DNA from: Plakobranchus ocellatus
Taxonomy: Eukaryota > Mollusca > Gastropoda > Plakobranchidae
Direction: 5' to 3'
Assembly: GCA_019648995.1 (NCBI GenBank)
Contig: BLXT01007309.1
Span: 1,776,318 to 1,801,458 of the forward strand
Length of the DNA: 25,141 bases
Shown here: piece by piece, positions 1-9,091 of the stretch
How positions within the stretch are numbered: the first letter of the stretch is position 1
How the letters are laid out: each line of letters opens with the position of its first letter
Program-made: the position numbers and the translations under genes
The notes under the pieces: generated by a model
What the model saw: the letters and a program-made list of their open reading frames with translations, nothing else
What the model was told of the DNA's origin: nothing
Database searches by the model: none

Positions 1-116
1 CCACATGGCTTGGACCAGGAAAAGTGTCAGATATACTGGCCACCGTCAAAGATAGGGATTTGTGGAGGGACATGATCGCCAACCCTTACAAGCAAGGCAC
101 TTGATGATGATGATGT
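1..116 (+). mobile_element. 3' end of a LINE (non-LTR retrotransposon) fragment
   Basis: The frame starting at base 3 reads 33 codons to a stop at 102-104 and ends KDRDLWRDMIANPYKQGT. Endings of the type DR..W(R/K).(M/L)(I/V)... close the reverse-transcriptase ORF of many animal LINEs. Directly after the stop comes TGATGATGATGATG (102-115), a simple-repeat tail typical of several LINE clades such as RTE-like ones. The element is cut by the window edge, so its length and clade are unknown. The tail right behind the stop suggests a very short 3' UTR. The match is from memory of the family and the fragment is short. Confidence 0.55.
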
Positions 117-1596
117 GTGAAGGAAGACAGCTCTTTCCATATTTGAACTAATTATCATTCGATAGAAAATTTTGTAACAAAAATAATTCTGGAAGCGGCA
201 TGTCTCATTCACTATAAGGCTCTAAAAATTATTTTATGGTTTTTTCAACAAAAGTTTTCATTCAAGTCGACTACGGATAAGTCAATGTCTTGGCGGGATT
301 GAAAAGAGCATCCGTTCATCTGTACATCAAGTCATTTGTCACAAGAAGTTCAAACAATCAAATTTTTAATTTGTGAATGTGACCTGCACAATTCAGCCAT
401 GTTTCTTTGCCTTTAGCAGTTGATTTTTTTTCTAGAATCTCAGTTAAGAAGTTGTCTTTGTATTAAACTTTGTCATACTGATTTTTAATTGGTTTAACAA
501 AAGGTAAAAAGAGAGAAGAAGTGCCTTTTACTACATTGATGGTTCAATTAAATCCATTCTAACAGAACCATCAGTTTTCTTACCATATATGCCACTCAGC
601 TACTGGTATTGATTAGTTTTATGTGATGTCTGCATACATGCACTAGGTTTGTAAGATAGACATATTGATCAGTTTACTAAATCAATATTGATGCTACAAT
701 TACTGTGTCATCAGCCCTTGCGCTTGCAATAAAGTAAAATAAAAGGAATTCATTGAGCCAAAAAATTGTAGAGTGCAGCATGCGCCTACGATTGCTTGAT
801 GTGTAGGCCTACCAAGTTATGTGTGGTTGTGGTGTATAGGTGTATAATGCTACATTGTTAGTAGAGCTACGTAAATTTTTTTCTTGGGGGAGTTGGGTTG
901 ACATAGGTTAAGTGATGCATAATGATCTAAATACAAGCAATCAGACATCACTACACTGATTGATAAAATGACAATGCCATAAGATTTGCATTAGACTAAG
1001 CCTAGTCTCTTGATTAGAAACTATAAGCCTCACCCATTGGATGTGTGTATGCTAGAAGGAGAAAAATGGGGAAATCCTATGAGAGCAATGTGCAAATCTT
1101 TCAGTCAAGACATCATAAACCAATCTACACATGCATAAAAGCATTGACAACTCACAACAAAGACAAGTGCCAGCAATAACGGTCAAGCAAGCAAAGGAAT
1201 AAAGGTAGTGGTGGTGGTTGGTCAATTTTGTAGGAACATAGAATGTGATATTGTGGCCATAACGCCTAAGGACAAGATCTAGACTAAACTAGACAAAAAA
1301 AAACAACAAAAAAAAAAAAACCAGTGTTGAGTGATGCATCTTTATTGCAATAATATTTTTCAATTAGGGATGACTGTCAGACTTGTTTCATGCCCCCTAT
1401 GTCTTTCACAGTAAAATGAAGATCAACATATCTGTTGATATTCTTTATCATTTAAAAAGAGAAGGAGGATCTACTCTGCCGTCACAATCGACTTTTCAGT
1501 TTTCTTCACTTCACAATATATCAACTACAATGGGTATGTTCCTGAAAAATAGGATCTACTCAAGCAACATCAACTTTAGTGGAGTTGTCTCTACTA
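117..1596. other. No gene recognised; AT-rich non-coding DNA
   Basis: Nothing here looks coding on either strand. There is a small perfect hairpin (TGATGGTTC near 538 and GAACCATCA near 565), a copy of the palindrome GTAGGCCTAC at 803-812, and an A-rich tract at about 1297-1320. The stretch could belong to the last intron(s) of the minus-strand MRPL12 gene, since that gene's C-terminal exons must lie further left. Confidence 0.5.
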
Positions 1597-2022
1597 CGAT
1601 GGAAACCTCAAAAACCGAAGCCTGATAACTCAAATTTCTCATAAACAGAAGTATTACTATTAGCGATCCGAGGTTTTTTTTCCTCTTCTTTGGCTTTGTT
1701 GAGTTTGAACTCATTATTCAAAGTGAATGAAAGTCGATTCTCATAATTCGAAGTCAACATTGCCACAAAACACAATAAGAACAAAAATTACTTTCCACTC
1801 CCCACGCCTAAAACAGTGCCAATCACTGTTTTAATAAAGCTGGCATACTCCAGGAGTGCCATTAATAGCAAACTGAGAGAGGGGAGGGGTTAAACTAGGG
1901 TGAGAGGAAAGTGGGGTGCAGAATGTAAGTTTAATAGTTAGTGATGTTCTTTGAGCCCTACTTTTGCCCCTTTTTAAGTTGTGGGCCCTTCCCTGGCCCT
2001 TCAAATTATGAGGTTTCCACTG
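1597..2022. mobile_element. pogo/Tigger-like non-autonomous DNA transposon (MITE)
   Basis: The right end, read inward on the minus strand from 2022, is CAGTGGAAACCTCATAATTT. The left end, read from 1597, is CGATGGAAACCTCAAAAACC. Over the first 24 bases the two ends match at about 18 positions, including an 11-base block TGGAAACCTCA. Both ends are flanked by TA (1595-1596 and 2023-2024), the target duplication of Tc1/mariner/pogo elements. CAGTGGAACCTC-type ends with TTCGAA/AATTATGAGG words are characteristic of pogo/Tigger relatives, and an inner AATTCGAA lies near 1747. No transposase is present in the 426 bp. The copy is old, and a TA duplication alone is weak evidence. Confidence 0.5.
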
Positions 2023-2259
2023 TATGTTTTTTAAGGGAAAGAAAGGAGATTGAACACAGTTAAAAGATGCTTGAAAAGCTCAAGGGTTCTTCTAATTAAC
2101 TCAACTGTAGTTTAAATTTAATAGATTCGGTTTCAGATCTTGATAAAATCTATGTAAGTACGTTTTACTATAATCTAATAATATGAATACACTGAGGCCA
2201 GGTATTGCTAACACACTTACATGCAAGAAAGGGATGTGGAAACAAAATCATGATATTAC

Positions 2260-2473
2260 CTTCAATAATTCATTTAGATCAGCAACTTCCAGCAATGTGA
2301 GCTGACTAATATCATCCACAAGCTTCTCAATCTTTGGTGAATATGTTTTTGAAGTGCCATCACCAGGAGGTGGAATGATATCTGGTGCTGCCGAGCTGAA
2401 GTTCTGACAAAGGAATTTGTGGATTGCTGCACACTGCTGGATATCATGTTGCAATCTGCTTTTAACTGCAATC
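2260..2473 (-). CDS. MRPL12: Mitochondrial ribosomal protein L12 (bL12m), N-terminal-domain exon, partial gene
   Basis: The 71 codons end [20 protein letters not shown] then ADLNELLK, which matches the conserved N-terminal domain of mitochondrial L7/L12 (human has [20 protein letters not shown] and then DLNELLK). This domain dimerises and docks on L10 in the stalk of the mitoribosome large subunit, where translation factors bind. About 40 upstream residues, including [11 protein letters not shown], look like the end of a mitochondrial import sequence before the mature protein. Exon limits: acceptor AG at 2475-2474 after a pyrimidine tract, then one base completing a split codon; donor GTAATA from 2259. 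The hinge and the C-terminal factor-binding domain are not found at 1-2259, so later exons must lie left of the window. It is divergently oriented to TMA16. Confidence 0.85.
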
Positions 2474-3007
2474 CTTTAAAAAGGAAGAGTGGAAAAAAAA
2501 TGTAAAACTTAAATACCAAAAAATTAAAAAAAAAACAAAAAAGAGCAAAAACCTTGATGCAAAAGTGAAGTAAAACTGGGCAGATAAAGTGTGCAGACTG
2601 AAAATGCAATTTATGGACATGATCTTTGTTTCTAAGCCTTTTCTAATTTTCTGACATTGTATTTCATGGGGTTCAAGGCGTTTTCTAGATTCATAAGAAG
2701 TTTATAGATCCCATAAAACTACAAAAAATGAACAAAAGTACAATTATAAGTACATAAATATATGAATTGTCAGTTAAAATTTTAAAAAGCCCAAGCTAAG
2801 CATAACTCATTTTACCTGAGCGTATTTCACATATACATTACATTACTTTGAAAAAAAGTAAGAAGAGCTAGTGAGTATAAGGGGATGTAACTTTGTACAG
2901 TAGTTGAGAGTGATTGACTGTCTCCATTTTTTCCGAAGGCAACACAGCCACAGTTGTCCTCTTTATATTTCGTAAAGGCCTTGTTGAATTCTGCTGACAA
3001 CTTGCAC

Positions 3008-3030
3008 TGCCGTTGAAGAAAACTTTCCAT
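3008..3030 (-). CDS. MRPL12: Possible first coding exon of MRPL12
   Basis: An ATG at 3030-3028 opens MESFLQRQ. If the donor is GTGCAAG from 3007, the exon ends in phase 2 (CA) and the next exon at 2473 supplies G, giving [16 protein letters not shown], a plausible start for a mitochondrial targeting peptide with basic and no acidic residues after position 2. The phase match is the main support. The donor is not optimal, the open frame continues without splicing to about 2827, and no homology anchors this exon. A different upstream exon is possible. Confidence 0.35.
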
Positions 3031-3213
3031 CTTTCTTGCAATGATGAATGAGTGAATGCGACTTGACTAACCTAAGGCACCCTATTTTAGTGCCTGTCGC
3101 CGTGAACAAAGGAAACAGAAGCGGAAATAGCTTGGTTAAAAAGAAAAAAAACTAGGCTAGGTCTACTCACCAGTCACTGAAGAGTTTAAAAAATCTTTCA
3201 TAAATCAATAATC

Positions 3214-3312
3214 GTCACTCTGTAGTAAATTAAGGGCTTGTTAATTGATACATTGTCACTCTGTAACAATCAACAGCTTGTTAATTGATACATCATCACT
3301 CTGAAGCAATTA
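3214..3312. repeat. 41-bp minisatellite, about 2.5 copies
   Basis: Unit 1 (3214-3254), unit 2 (3255-3294) and a partial unit 3 (from 3295) each begin (G/A)TCACTCTG and share the block CTTGTTAATTGATACAT in the first two. The units differ by several substitutions, so the array is not recent. It lies upstream of the MRPL12 start. Confidence 0.75.
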
Positions 3313-3689
3313 ACACTACCTGCTATCATTAAATTATTCTACCACCTATTGTAAGAAGAAGAGGGTGGAGGGGTGCAATTACTCCGTTTGTGCAGTTTGT
3401 GAGGTTGGTCTCTCAATTTTAAAATAATCCTCACTAATCTAATCCTCCTTGACTAAAATAATTACTTTTAAGTTGTCCTCATATACACTTGCTCCTGTAA
3501 AATTGATACTGGTTATGTTAAAGTGTGCCAGTATCACAATATTTAATTTTCATCAAAATTTGAGGTGGAATTACTCGATTCCCCTGTGGAGAACACCATA
3601 ATTACCTTCGACAGTAGTTTGTGACCCTTCCTCCAACACGTTTTATGATAAAAGCTGGATTCATTTTGGTGTATGCTTAATGAACAATT

Positions 3690-3975
3690 CTAGATCCAGA
3701 ATCCAGATCTACTAGCTCTAGATCTAATGTTTTCCGCGATATATGGAAGAAGGAAAACGGTCTAATAATTTAATGAGAAATAATAGATCTATTTAGATCT
3801 AAATCTAGATCTAGATTAGTTAGATGACACTAAATCTAATCTGACGAGTTAACAATGAGACTGATTTTAAAAAGCAAAATCTGTGCAACACTGGTTGACA
3901 CCTCTACCGTACTGATATTGATATAGATCTAGATATAGAGTCTAGATAGATCTACATGTAGATCATCTATAAAAC
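3690..3975. repeat. AGATCT / TCTAGATC-rich low-complexity block
   Basis: About seven AGATCT words and several CTAGAT words fall within 290 bases, among them TAAATCTAGATCTAGATTAG near 3799 and GATATAGATCTAGATATAG near 3922. The words are self-complementary, so the region can fold in many registers. It looks like a degenerate hexamer microsatellite. A weaker CTAG-rich patch follows at about 4180-4206 and another at about 8430-8500. Confidence 0.7.
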
Positions 3976-4262
3976 GTGTGGCATTCTCTGTACACGGCTT
4001 GATGGTGAATGCAAGAGAAAAATCAAGCATCAAGGGCATTCTTTACTACGCAAAGATTAAAAAGTTCCCAAAGCAGAAACGAAAGTAGTCTAAGGATAGG
4101 TAACTCCAACGAGTACATGTTCTTGTAAACAAACATCTAGGCCTACCCATGCTTTCAATTTGCTTCCTGTGTAAAATTAGATTAGATTCTAGATAATCTA
4201 GTCTAGAGAACAAATTAATATCAAACATACAATTTAAGATACCTTGTGAATTCAATCCACAA

Positions 4263-6638
4263 ATGCCGAAAGCAAGCAAGAATACTCCGGGTTCTTCTGC
4301 TGCAGGGAAAGAACGACCAATTCACCCCTACAGCAGAAAAGCCTTAAAACTTAACAAACAACAAATTCACGAAAAAAAGTTAGAGGGAGCCAAGTCCAAT
4401 ACGAAAGTGAAAACTGAATTAATAGCTGAGAAAGTGAAGTGGTTTCAGGTATGTCTTATTTTATTGATAGTTACAATATTTAATAAGATTCAACAAGGGA
4501 CTAGAAAAGGAAATACTTTAGCCTAGACATACGGCAATATTCCATACTGTTAATGATAAAATGAAGGCAGCATTGATCATCAACTGTTAGCAATTTGGCA
4601 AATGTTTACATTCACGTTTTATATTCATATATTTGGTATCGGTCTTTTTTTTTCGTTACTCGGTTACAATATCCAGTCGCTGTTGTGTTGGATATCATTA
4701 TAAATTCAGTTATCCCGCGATGTTTTATTTAGGTTATTAATATTTCAAAGGTGTTCTTTCTCAATTTATGACTTCTTTCATTCTTAATACTTTTTTTTGC
4801 TCTCAGACAAAATTCGAAAACCGATATAAAAAAAAAGACCGATACTGAATGCATAAATTATATAAAACGTGAATCTAAACCACTGCCAGCAATACCAAAA
4901 AATAATGTTGGCCCGCAAAGAAAGACATCAACAAATGGCTGGTGCTATTAATTTTTCTGACCCTGGTTTCGTCTTTCATATAATTAAAATTGTGATCACT
5001 GTTACAATTTTGAAAAGAATGAAGGCTTTTAAGATATTACAGAACACAAGTGAATGTTCTGCTGTTATACCAAAAGCTACTGAAACTTTTTGTTTTGGAG
5101 CCTTCACTGTGGCTTAAGACTTGTGAGCTCAGGGTGTTTGAAATAGAAATGCTTTCAAAGTAAACGAAAACTATCTTTGCTGCTTCTTGCTATGCCTCTA
5201 AAATGTACCTTTTGAATCCTAAATCCATTATCTACTGTATGTCCAAATTTTCGAATCTTACGTAAAAATGCGTATCTGCATGTTTTTTTGGCCATGGTAC
5301 ACCAATGTACACCAATTTGTTGAATTGTCCCCTTTTTGCCAAAGAGGTTATTTTTCGATCATTCAAAGAACCATTGTCTGATGAATTGTTCAAAAGGACA
5401 AAATCATCCACTTCAGCGTCTTATCAGTAGTAAAGTTCCTAAAGATCCATTTAGACTATAATCGATTTTACCATTATTTCTTTCTCAGGCAGGGCTTGCT
5501 GTTGAGTATTTTGTCAAAATTCATGCATTGCCTTAACAAGTAGCTTTTCTAAATACATATCCACGTCTAAAAAAAAATGTGAATATACACTTTTTTTTGT
5601 AATCTTACACATTTTGGGCTCAAATCTTAGACTTTGCTGGCTGGATGGGTTGGCAGCCCTGTATGTCTGTTTTACATTGAACTTATGTGGAAATGTGAAA
5701 AATGGACACTTTTAAGCTGTCATTTATCGACTGAATTGAATTGTTGATATTGGTATGACTATTGTAAGCTTTAAAGTTAAAAAAAAACAACAAAATTATG
5801 AAATTGAATTATAAGCTAATCCTCTTTCAACATTGACGTTTTGAAAATTTAAGCTGATTAAAGCCAAAAAAGGAAAGGCGAACTTTAACCTAGCAGGGTA
5901 TCATAATATTGCATCAAAAGTACATTTTCTTTGCATGTGCCTTTGCTCTTTAAATTGTAAATAAAAAAAAAAAGAATAATCTGAATATCATTTGTAATAG
6001 ATAACTCAAAATTTAAATTATGTGAATACAGGCTAAAAAAACTTTCAATTACACTGGAAATACTGGTTGGATTGATTATCTGTCCATATCTAACTTGGCC
6101 CATCTTTAAAAATGGGTCATATTTTTGCATACTTTGCCTACAGTATATCCCCCACTTCTATTTTCTTAGTATCATCAGAATGTCTTGTTTTCTTCTTAAT
6201 CCAAATAAAAGACAATTGCAAATCAATCCCATTATCTTCTTCTTCTTCTTCTTTTTTTTCTTTTTTGGTTTCCAGGATAACCTGGATGATAGGCATCTCT
6301 ATACAAAGCAAGACATGATCGATCTAGTCATGGAATACCGCAACAGATTTGCAGAAGAGCTGGAGCAGATCAACATAGTCCAGGCTGTTGGTAACCGCCA
6401 GACACAGTCTAGGCAGCATGCATCACGTGAGGCAGCCATCAAGATAACTATGGAGGAGGAAACACACCAGTTTGAGGGCTCTGGTATGGAAGTCCCAGAT
6501 TTAATCAACAAAAAGCACCTGGATGATTTGAGGAAGTGGAATGGAGATTTGAATCAAATTCAAAACCTCAAGTTCCGAAAAATTTCAGCTCTTGACATCA
6601 GAAGGCTAGAACAGAAAAGTGAAGACAATAAATCATGA
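4263..6638 (+). CDS. TMA16: Translation machinery-associated protein 16 (pre-60S ribosome factor), two coding exons
   Basis: Exon 1 is 4263-4448 (62 codons) and exon 2 is 6276-6638 (120 codons and TGA), joined by a phase-0 intron with donor GTATGT at 4449 and acceptor TTTCCAG ending at 6275. The 182-residue product starts MPKASKN and contains IHPYSRKA, KVKWFQ across the junction into DNLDDRHLYTK, then YRNRFAEELEQI, SREAAIKITMEEE, GSGMEVPDLIN and a RKISALD block. All match human TMA16 (about 203 residues; MPKAPKG, IHPYSRKAAQ, WFQNHLD, YLNRFSSELEQI, YGLEIPDIL) in order. The protein is a nuclear or nucleolar factor bound to large ribosomal subunit precursors; that role is known for the family, not seen here. 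The C-terminal tail is shorter than the human one and lacks its acidic Ser/Asp stretch. The acceptor follows a long TTC/T tract. The ATG is the first in frame and matches the family start. Confidence 0.93.
4609..4875. mobile_element. 267-bp MITE with long terminal inverted repeats, inside the TMA16 intron
   Basis: The left end reads CATTCACGTTTTATAT and the right end, on the minus strand from 4875, GATTCACGTTTTATAT. Further in, both arms contain the identical 18-mer GTATCGGTCTTTTTTTTT (left about 4636-4653, right about 4831-4848), followed by similar CGGTT words, so each arm is about 60 bases with small gaps. TA flanks both ends (4607-4608 and 4876-4877), consistent with a Tc1/mariner-superfamily element. 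It has no coding capacity. Copies elsewhere in the window were not seen. Confidence 0.7.
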
Positions 6639-9046
6639 CACAATTTCTTTATAAAAATCTTCTCTTGTTTATCTCGGGTGTGCATATGTAATGTAAGAAG
6701 GGTGATAATAGTTGCAAGGTTTTGTACACTTACCATAACAGCCTATATCATACTTAACTTTTGCCATTTTGTCAGCATTTTGAATTTCAAGCCCATTAAA
6801 AACAACACCCAAAGACCTATTAACTGGTAAAGTGGTAATATAGAACAAATGAATATCTAGATGAAACTTGTGATGGAGTATCGTAAAAACGATGATCCAG
6901 AAAGGACCTTTGTGAGTTGGATTGTTAATTTAGGCAGTGTTTAAGTCAGCCCTTTGTCTTTATATTTTGATCCATCTTCAGTCTCTTTAACATAATAATT
7001 GTATCTTTTATGTCAATAGAGTGCAATGTCATTAAAAGCAAACATATAGCATAAAATGATGTCTTTGAGCTTAGTATTGGTGAAAAATGGTCGCAAATTC
7101 ATTGATTCTGTGCCTAAATACATAACCTTTTCAAAAAAGGGGGGGAAACTTGGAAGTATCTTTTTCTAAAAAAAAATGTAAAAATGCATATGTGATTCAT
7201 AGGCCATTACCTTATGGTCACTTGTTACACATGACCGAGTTGTACATGTATTGGTCCCTCAATGTCTGGCAAAACAATGCTCGCCATAGAATTACTTATA
7301 CATGTAATAAAGAAAAAGCTGAACACATAAAGTCTAAGAAGTTGTTTTTTTTCAAACACAAACTCAGAAATAGCGATTATTATCTACACTTTCATATTGA
7401 TTCTTTGAAATCTATCTTTTAATGCAATTGAAGACTAATCTATACCAATAGATAGAGGAGAATAGATCTAGACGAGAACATTATTATTAAAATATTTCTG
7501 AATTGTACAGATCAATTTTCTAATGAATTCTAATAGAATTACGGTGAAATCTCGCTTTGTGTTTAGGCCTATGTGTTGTGCCATTTATAAAATCTTATAT
7601 TTTGATTAAAAATGTAGGCCTACTTCAGGGCAGTATTTTATTTTCCAATAGAGCCTAAAAGTATAGTTCATCTAAAACTGTCCTCATTGTCTTCTTCACT
7701 AGTTAGTAATATTATCAATACAGAGAAAAATATAATACAATTTTTTAGGAGATTTTTACCCTTACATTTAATTTATCAAAAGTAAAGAGAAGCTCCTTTC
7801 AACAATTCCTTACTTTATTTATGCACTTTGGATTTGTCTTCGATTCGATAAGCTACCAGGCTAGACTACAATGAGATCCAATAACTTTAAAAAACTTGTA
7901 TGTAAATATTATAAGTAACCGTTGAAGACGGGGAAAGAGAAAGACTTATGAAAAACAGGACAATTAGTAAGAGTTCCTCTTCCATTCTATAATATGCGCC
8001 TGTGTAAAGGCCTTCTTCAACAATAACAAAAAACAAAAAAAAAAAAAAAAAAAAACACTGCGATCCTTCACTTCAAAAGAGGGTTGCCTAATCCTAATTT
8101 AAGAACATGTTGTTATCAATTCTCCACTCTTACAATGTATCTTTTCTAATTCACTTGATTTTACAAATGCGGATGCACAGAACTGAAATTATAATAATTA
8201 AGAATGTTGATTAATTAACAATGTAGAGGCTCTTTTAATAAGTAGGAGTAAGTACATAGCGACGGATCTCTTTTTAAAAGCCTTTTATTAAGGAGGCGTT
8301 TGACCACTGCCATTTTTTGTGTTTTTTTTTGTTTTACCCTTTTCAATCATTAGGCCTAGCGTACAACTTGCAGAAATTTCCCCCCCAAAAAAGGTTAAAA
8401 AAACCTAATCGTCTTGCTGCAATTCTAAAGTTAGCTAGAGAGCTAGATGTAATTAGATTTCTAGATAAAGATCTAGTCCCGGGTTACTTGATCTGTAGAC
8501 CTAGAGTAAGAAAAATTAAGAATACATCGACAAAATGGATACAAAACAAATCTGAACAGAATGAACAAATCATGTAGTAATTATCTTGTGATGGTTTGTG
8601 ATTTTTTATAATTTAAGGAATGTTCAAACTTATTGTTTTCACATGAGAAACTGGATAGTTTCCACAGGCCTACTGGGTACTTGCTGGCAGCGTTTTGCAA
8701 AACGCAACACAGTGGTATGGCCTTCAACTTGAGAGGTGGTAATGGCCTATCATGTTAGCTTTGGTCTCCAAACCCTTCGTTTGCTATCTTTAACTCTTTG
8801 AAGTTAAAAAAAACAAAACAAAGGCCCTTTCCTTGAAGTGATACAGGGATGCCCAATCTCGTATATTTTTTTTTTTTTTTAATTTAAATAAAAATATTGT
8901 TTAAATTTATTTTATTCAACTTCATTTAGAAAAAAAAAAAAGAGAAAAAATATGAGGCAAAGATAAACAGAAATTCTAGTGCTAAATATTATTTAAGAAA
9001 AGTACACTGTATTTTTTGGGGTATAAAATTGAAAATGAATAAATTT

Positions 9047-9051
<5 letters not shown>
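6639..9051. other. TMA16 3' UTR, then intergenic AT-rich DNA without a recognised gene
   Basis: The TMA16 3' UTR begins at 6639. Candidate poly(A) signals are ATTAAA at 6795-6800 and AATAAA at 7306-7311; an AATAAA at 6627-6632 overlaps the last codons. Beyond that lie an A run at about 8035-8055, a T run near 8869-8881, a CTAG-rich patch near 8430-8500, and copies of AGGCCT at 7565, 7616, 8352 and 8666. Short open frames here have low-complexity composition and no family resemblance I can name. Confidence 0.5.

Positions 9052-9088
<37 letters not shown>
9052..9088. repeat. (TA)n microsatellite
   Basis: About 18 uninterrupted TA dinucleotides. Confidence 0.95.

Positions 9089-9091
<3 letters not shown>

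Larger units (their letters stand above)
3031..4262. promoter_or_regulatory. Shared upstream region of the divergent MRPL12 and TMA16 genes
   Basis: The two genes are head to head with about 1.2 kb between start codons, so both promoters and 5' UTRs should lie here, possibly as two separate promoters rather than one compact bidirectional promoter. No TATA box is convincing. A short GC-richer patch with an ETS-like GCGGAAAT lies at about 3085-3130 next to the MRPL12 side. A 41-bp minisatellite and an AGATCT-rich block occupy much of the rest. Confidence 0.4.

Noticed and set aside
1383-1625. Plus-strand 80-codon open frame
   Set aside because: No recognisable domain, Ser/Thr-rich and biased by AT content; it overlaps the left end of the MITE. 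Chance open frame.
4869-5117. Plus-strand open frame with MLARKERHQQMAGAINF
   Set aside because: It begins at the right edge of the intronic MITE, lies inside the TMA16 intron and resembles nothing I can name. The TMA16 exons join in phase without it.
8317-8577. Plus-strand 86-codon open frame, Lys/Arg-rich
   Set aside because: Starts in a T run and passes a C/A homopolymer; no family match and no splice context. Not called.
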